Below the pieces are notes generated by a model. It worked only from the letters and a program-made list of their open reading frames with translations. It was not told where the DNA came from and did not search any database. Of a stretch of DNA of 7,501 bases, positions 6,827-7,501 are shown piece after piece. Within the stretch, counting starts at the first letter, position 1. The number at the start of each line of letters is the position of its first letter. The position numbers were made by a program, and so were the translations under genes. Source of the DNA: Planctomycetota bacterium (lineage in GTDB: Bacteria > Planctomycetota > Phycisphaerae > Phycisphaerales > UBA1924); assembly GCA_023429345.1 (NCBI GenBank), contig JAEYVB010000239.1, forward strand, positions 1-7,501, given 5' to 3'.

Positions 6827-7501
6827 GCCCAAGCCCAACCGAGGAACGCTGATCGTCGCGGGCATCATGGTCTGGTACCCGCTCGCGGGCGTCACGTACC
6901 AGTTCCTCCACTACCTCCTCGGCCTCCGCAAGCTCGGCTACGACGTCTACTACCTCGAGGACACCCTCACCCCCGTGTACCGGCCCGACCTCGGCGAGTT
7001 CAGCGAGGATGCCGCGCCCAACCTCGCAAGCGCCCGACGGATCCTCGACCGCTTCGGCTTCGGCGGCCGCTGGGCCTACCACGCGCTCGACGACTCATGG
7101 GCGGGCATGGACCGCGCCCAGGTCCTGGACCTGTTCTCCCGCGCCGACGCCATCCTGAACGTCACCGGCGGCCACCACTGGCGCCAGGAGCACATGGTCA
7201 TCCCGCGCCGCCTCTACGTCGAGTCCGACCCCTTCGCCCTCCAGGTGCGCATCGCCAAGGGCGAGCCCGACGCCCTCGCATTCCTGGACGCACACACCCA
7301 CCACTTCACCTTTGGGGAGAACTTCGGCTCCCCCGACTGCACTGTCCCCCTCGGCCGCTACGACTGGCTCCCCACGCGCCAGCCCGTCTACATGGACCTC
7401 TGGTCGACCGACCGTCCCGGCGGCGGCACCTACACGACCATCACCACCTGGCGCAACAAGGGCGACGGTATCGAGTGGAAGGGCGACCGCTACTACTGGA
7501 C
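6819..7501 (+). CDS. Probable GT-B-type glycosyltransferase-like protein, N-terminal half (3' end outside window)
   Basis: 227 complete codons are present with no stop, so the gene continues beyond base 7501. The N-terminus looks like the first beta-alpha-beta unit of a Rossmann-type GT-B domain: strand LIVAGIMV (10-17), a loop with GVTYQ, helix FLHYLLGLRKLG, then strand YDVYYLED ending in acidic residues. Further on, ADAILNVTGG looks like another strand and glycine turn, followed by RLYVESDP (Tyr133, Asp137), HHFTFGENFG (around 162-171) and PTRQPVYMDLW starting at Pro185. I recognise this pattern from poorly characterised glycosyltransferase-like proteins in polysaccharide loci, usually annotated only as hypothetical or glycosyltransferase. 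No signal peptide or membrane segment is visible, so it should be cytosolic. The nucleotide-sugar site would be in the missing C-terminal half. The start overlaps the upstream stop by eight bases, which suggests co-translation. Family assignment is tentative. Confidence 0.65.
   Translation, partial: MPEPKPNRGTLIVAGIMVWYPLAGVTYQFLHYLLGLRKLGYDVYYLEDTLTPVYRPDLGEFSEDAAPNLASARRILDRFGFGGRWAYHALDDSWAGMDRAQVLDLFSRADAILNVTGGHHWRQEHMVIPRRLYVESDPFALQVRIAKGEPDALAFLDAHTHHFTFGENFGSPDCTVPLGRYDWLPTRQPVYMDLWSTDRPGGGTYTTITTWRNKGDGIEWKGDRYYW

Noticed and set aside
1..7501. CRISPR arrays, tRNA or rRNA genes, insertion sequences, riboswitches, promoters or terminators
   Set aside because: Coding sequence fills the window except base 6235. 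I saw no regularly spaced repeats, transposase motifs, terminal inverted repeats, or hairpin-plus-T runs.

Overview
The window is one fully packed, co-directional stretch of a high-GC bacterial genome. All six genes are on the + strand and there is no non-coding gap longer than one base. Codon choice is strongly biased to C-ending codons (CTC, GCC, CGC, ATC), and every internal gene has a Shine-Dalgarno sequence, so this is a bacterium. The sequence does not fix the phylum. Fusions of a hydrolase fold to a family 2 glycosyltransferase in polysaccharide loci make me think of environmental groups such as Planctomycetota, Armatimonadota, Acidobacteriota, Verrucomicrobiota or Chloroflexota, but that is only an impression.

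Layout: (1) bases 1-2037, the 3' part of a large gene: the end of a clan GH-A-like glycoside hydrolase domain, then a GT2 glycosyltransferase domain, then a membrane-embedded C-terminal region; (2) 2034-3860, an MsbA-type ABC exporter half-transporter; (3) 3857-5671, a second, collinear ABC exporter half-transporter; (4) 5668-6234, a left-handed beta-helix (LbH) hexapeptide acyltransferase with the expected catalytic histidine; (5) 6236-6826, a second LbH protein in which that histidine is a leucine; (6) 6819-7501, the 5' part of a gene resembling the N-terminal half of a GT-B-like glycosyltransferase, running off the window.

The junctions are 4-base overlaps (1/2, 2/3, 3/4), a 1-base gap (4/5) and an 8-base overlap (5/6). 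The set therefore looks like one translationally coupled operon; its promoter and terminator lie outside the window. The likely joint job is cytoplasmic assembly of a sugar chain or glycolipid (GT2, GT-B-like protein, attached hydrolase domain), O-acylation of the sugars (LbH pair) and export across the inner membrane (ABC pair). Substrate and product cannot be read from the sequence.

The points most worth a second look are the doubled structure of the cassette (two collinear ABC paralogues followed by two collinear LbH paralogues), the lost histidine in the second LbH protein, the hydrolase domain tied without a membrane segment to a cytosolic glycosyltransferase, and a C8 tract where a +1 shift would fuse gene 5 to gene 6.
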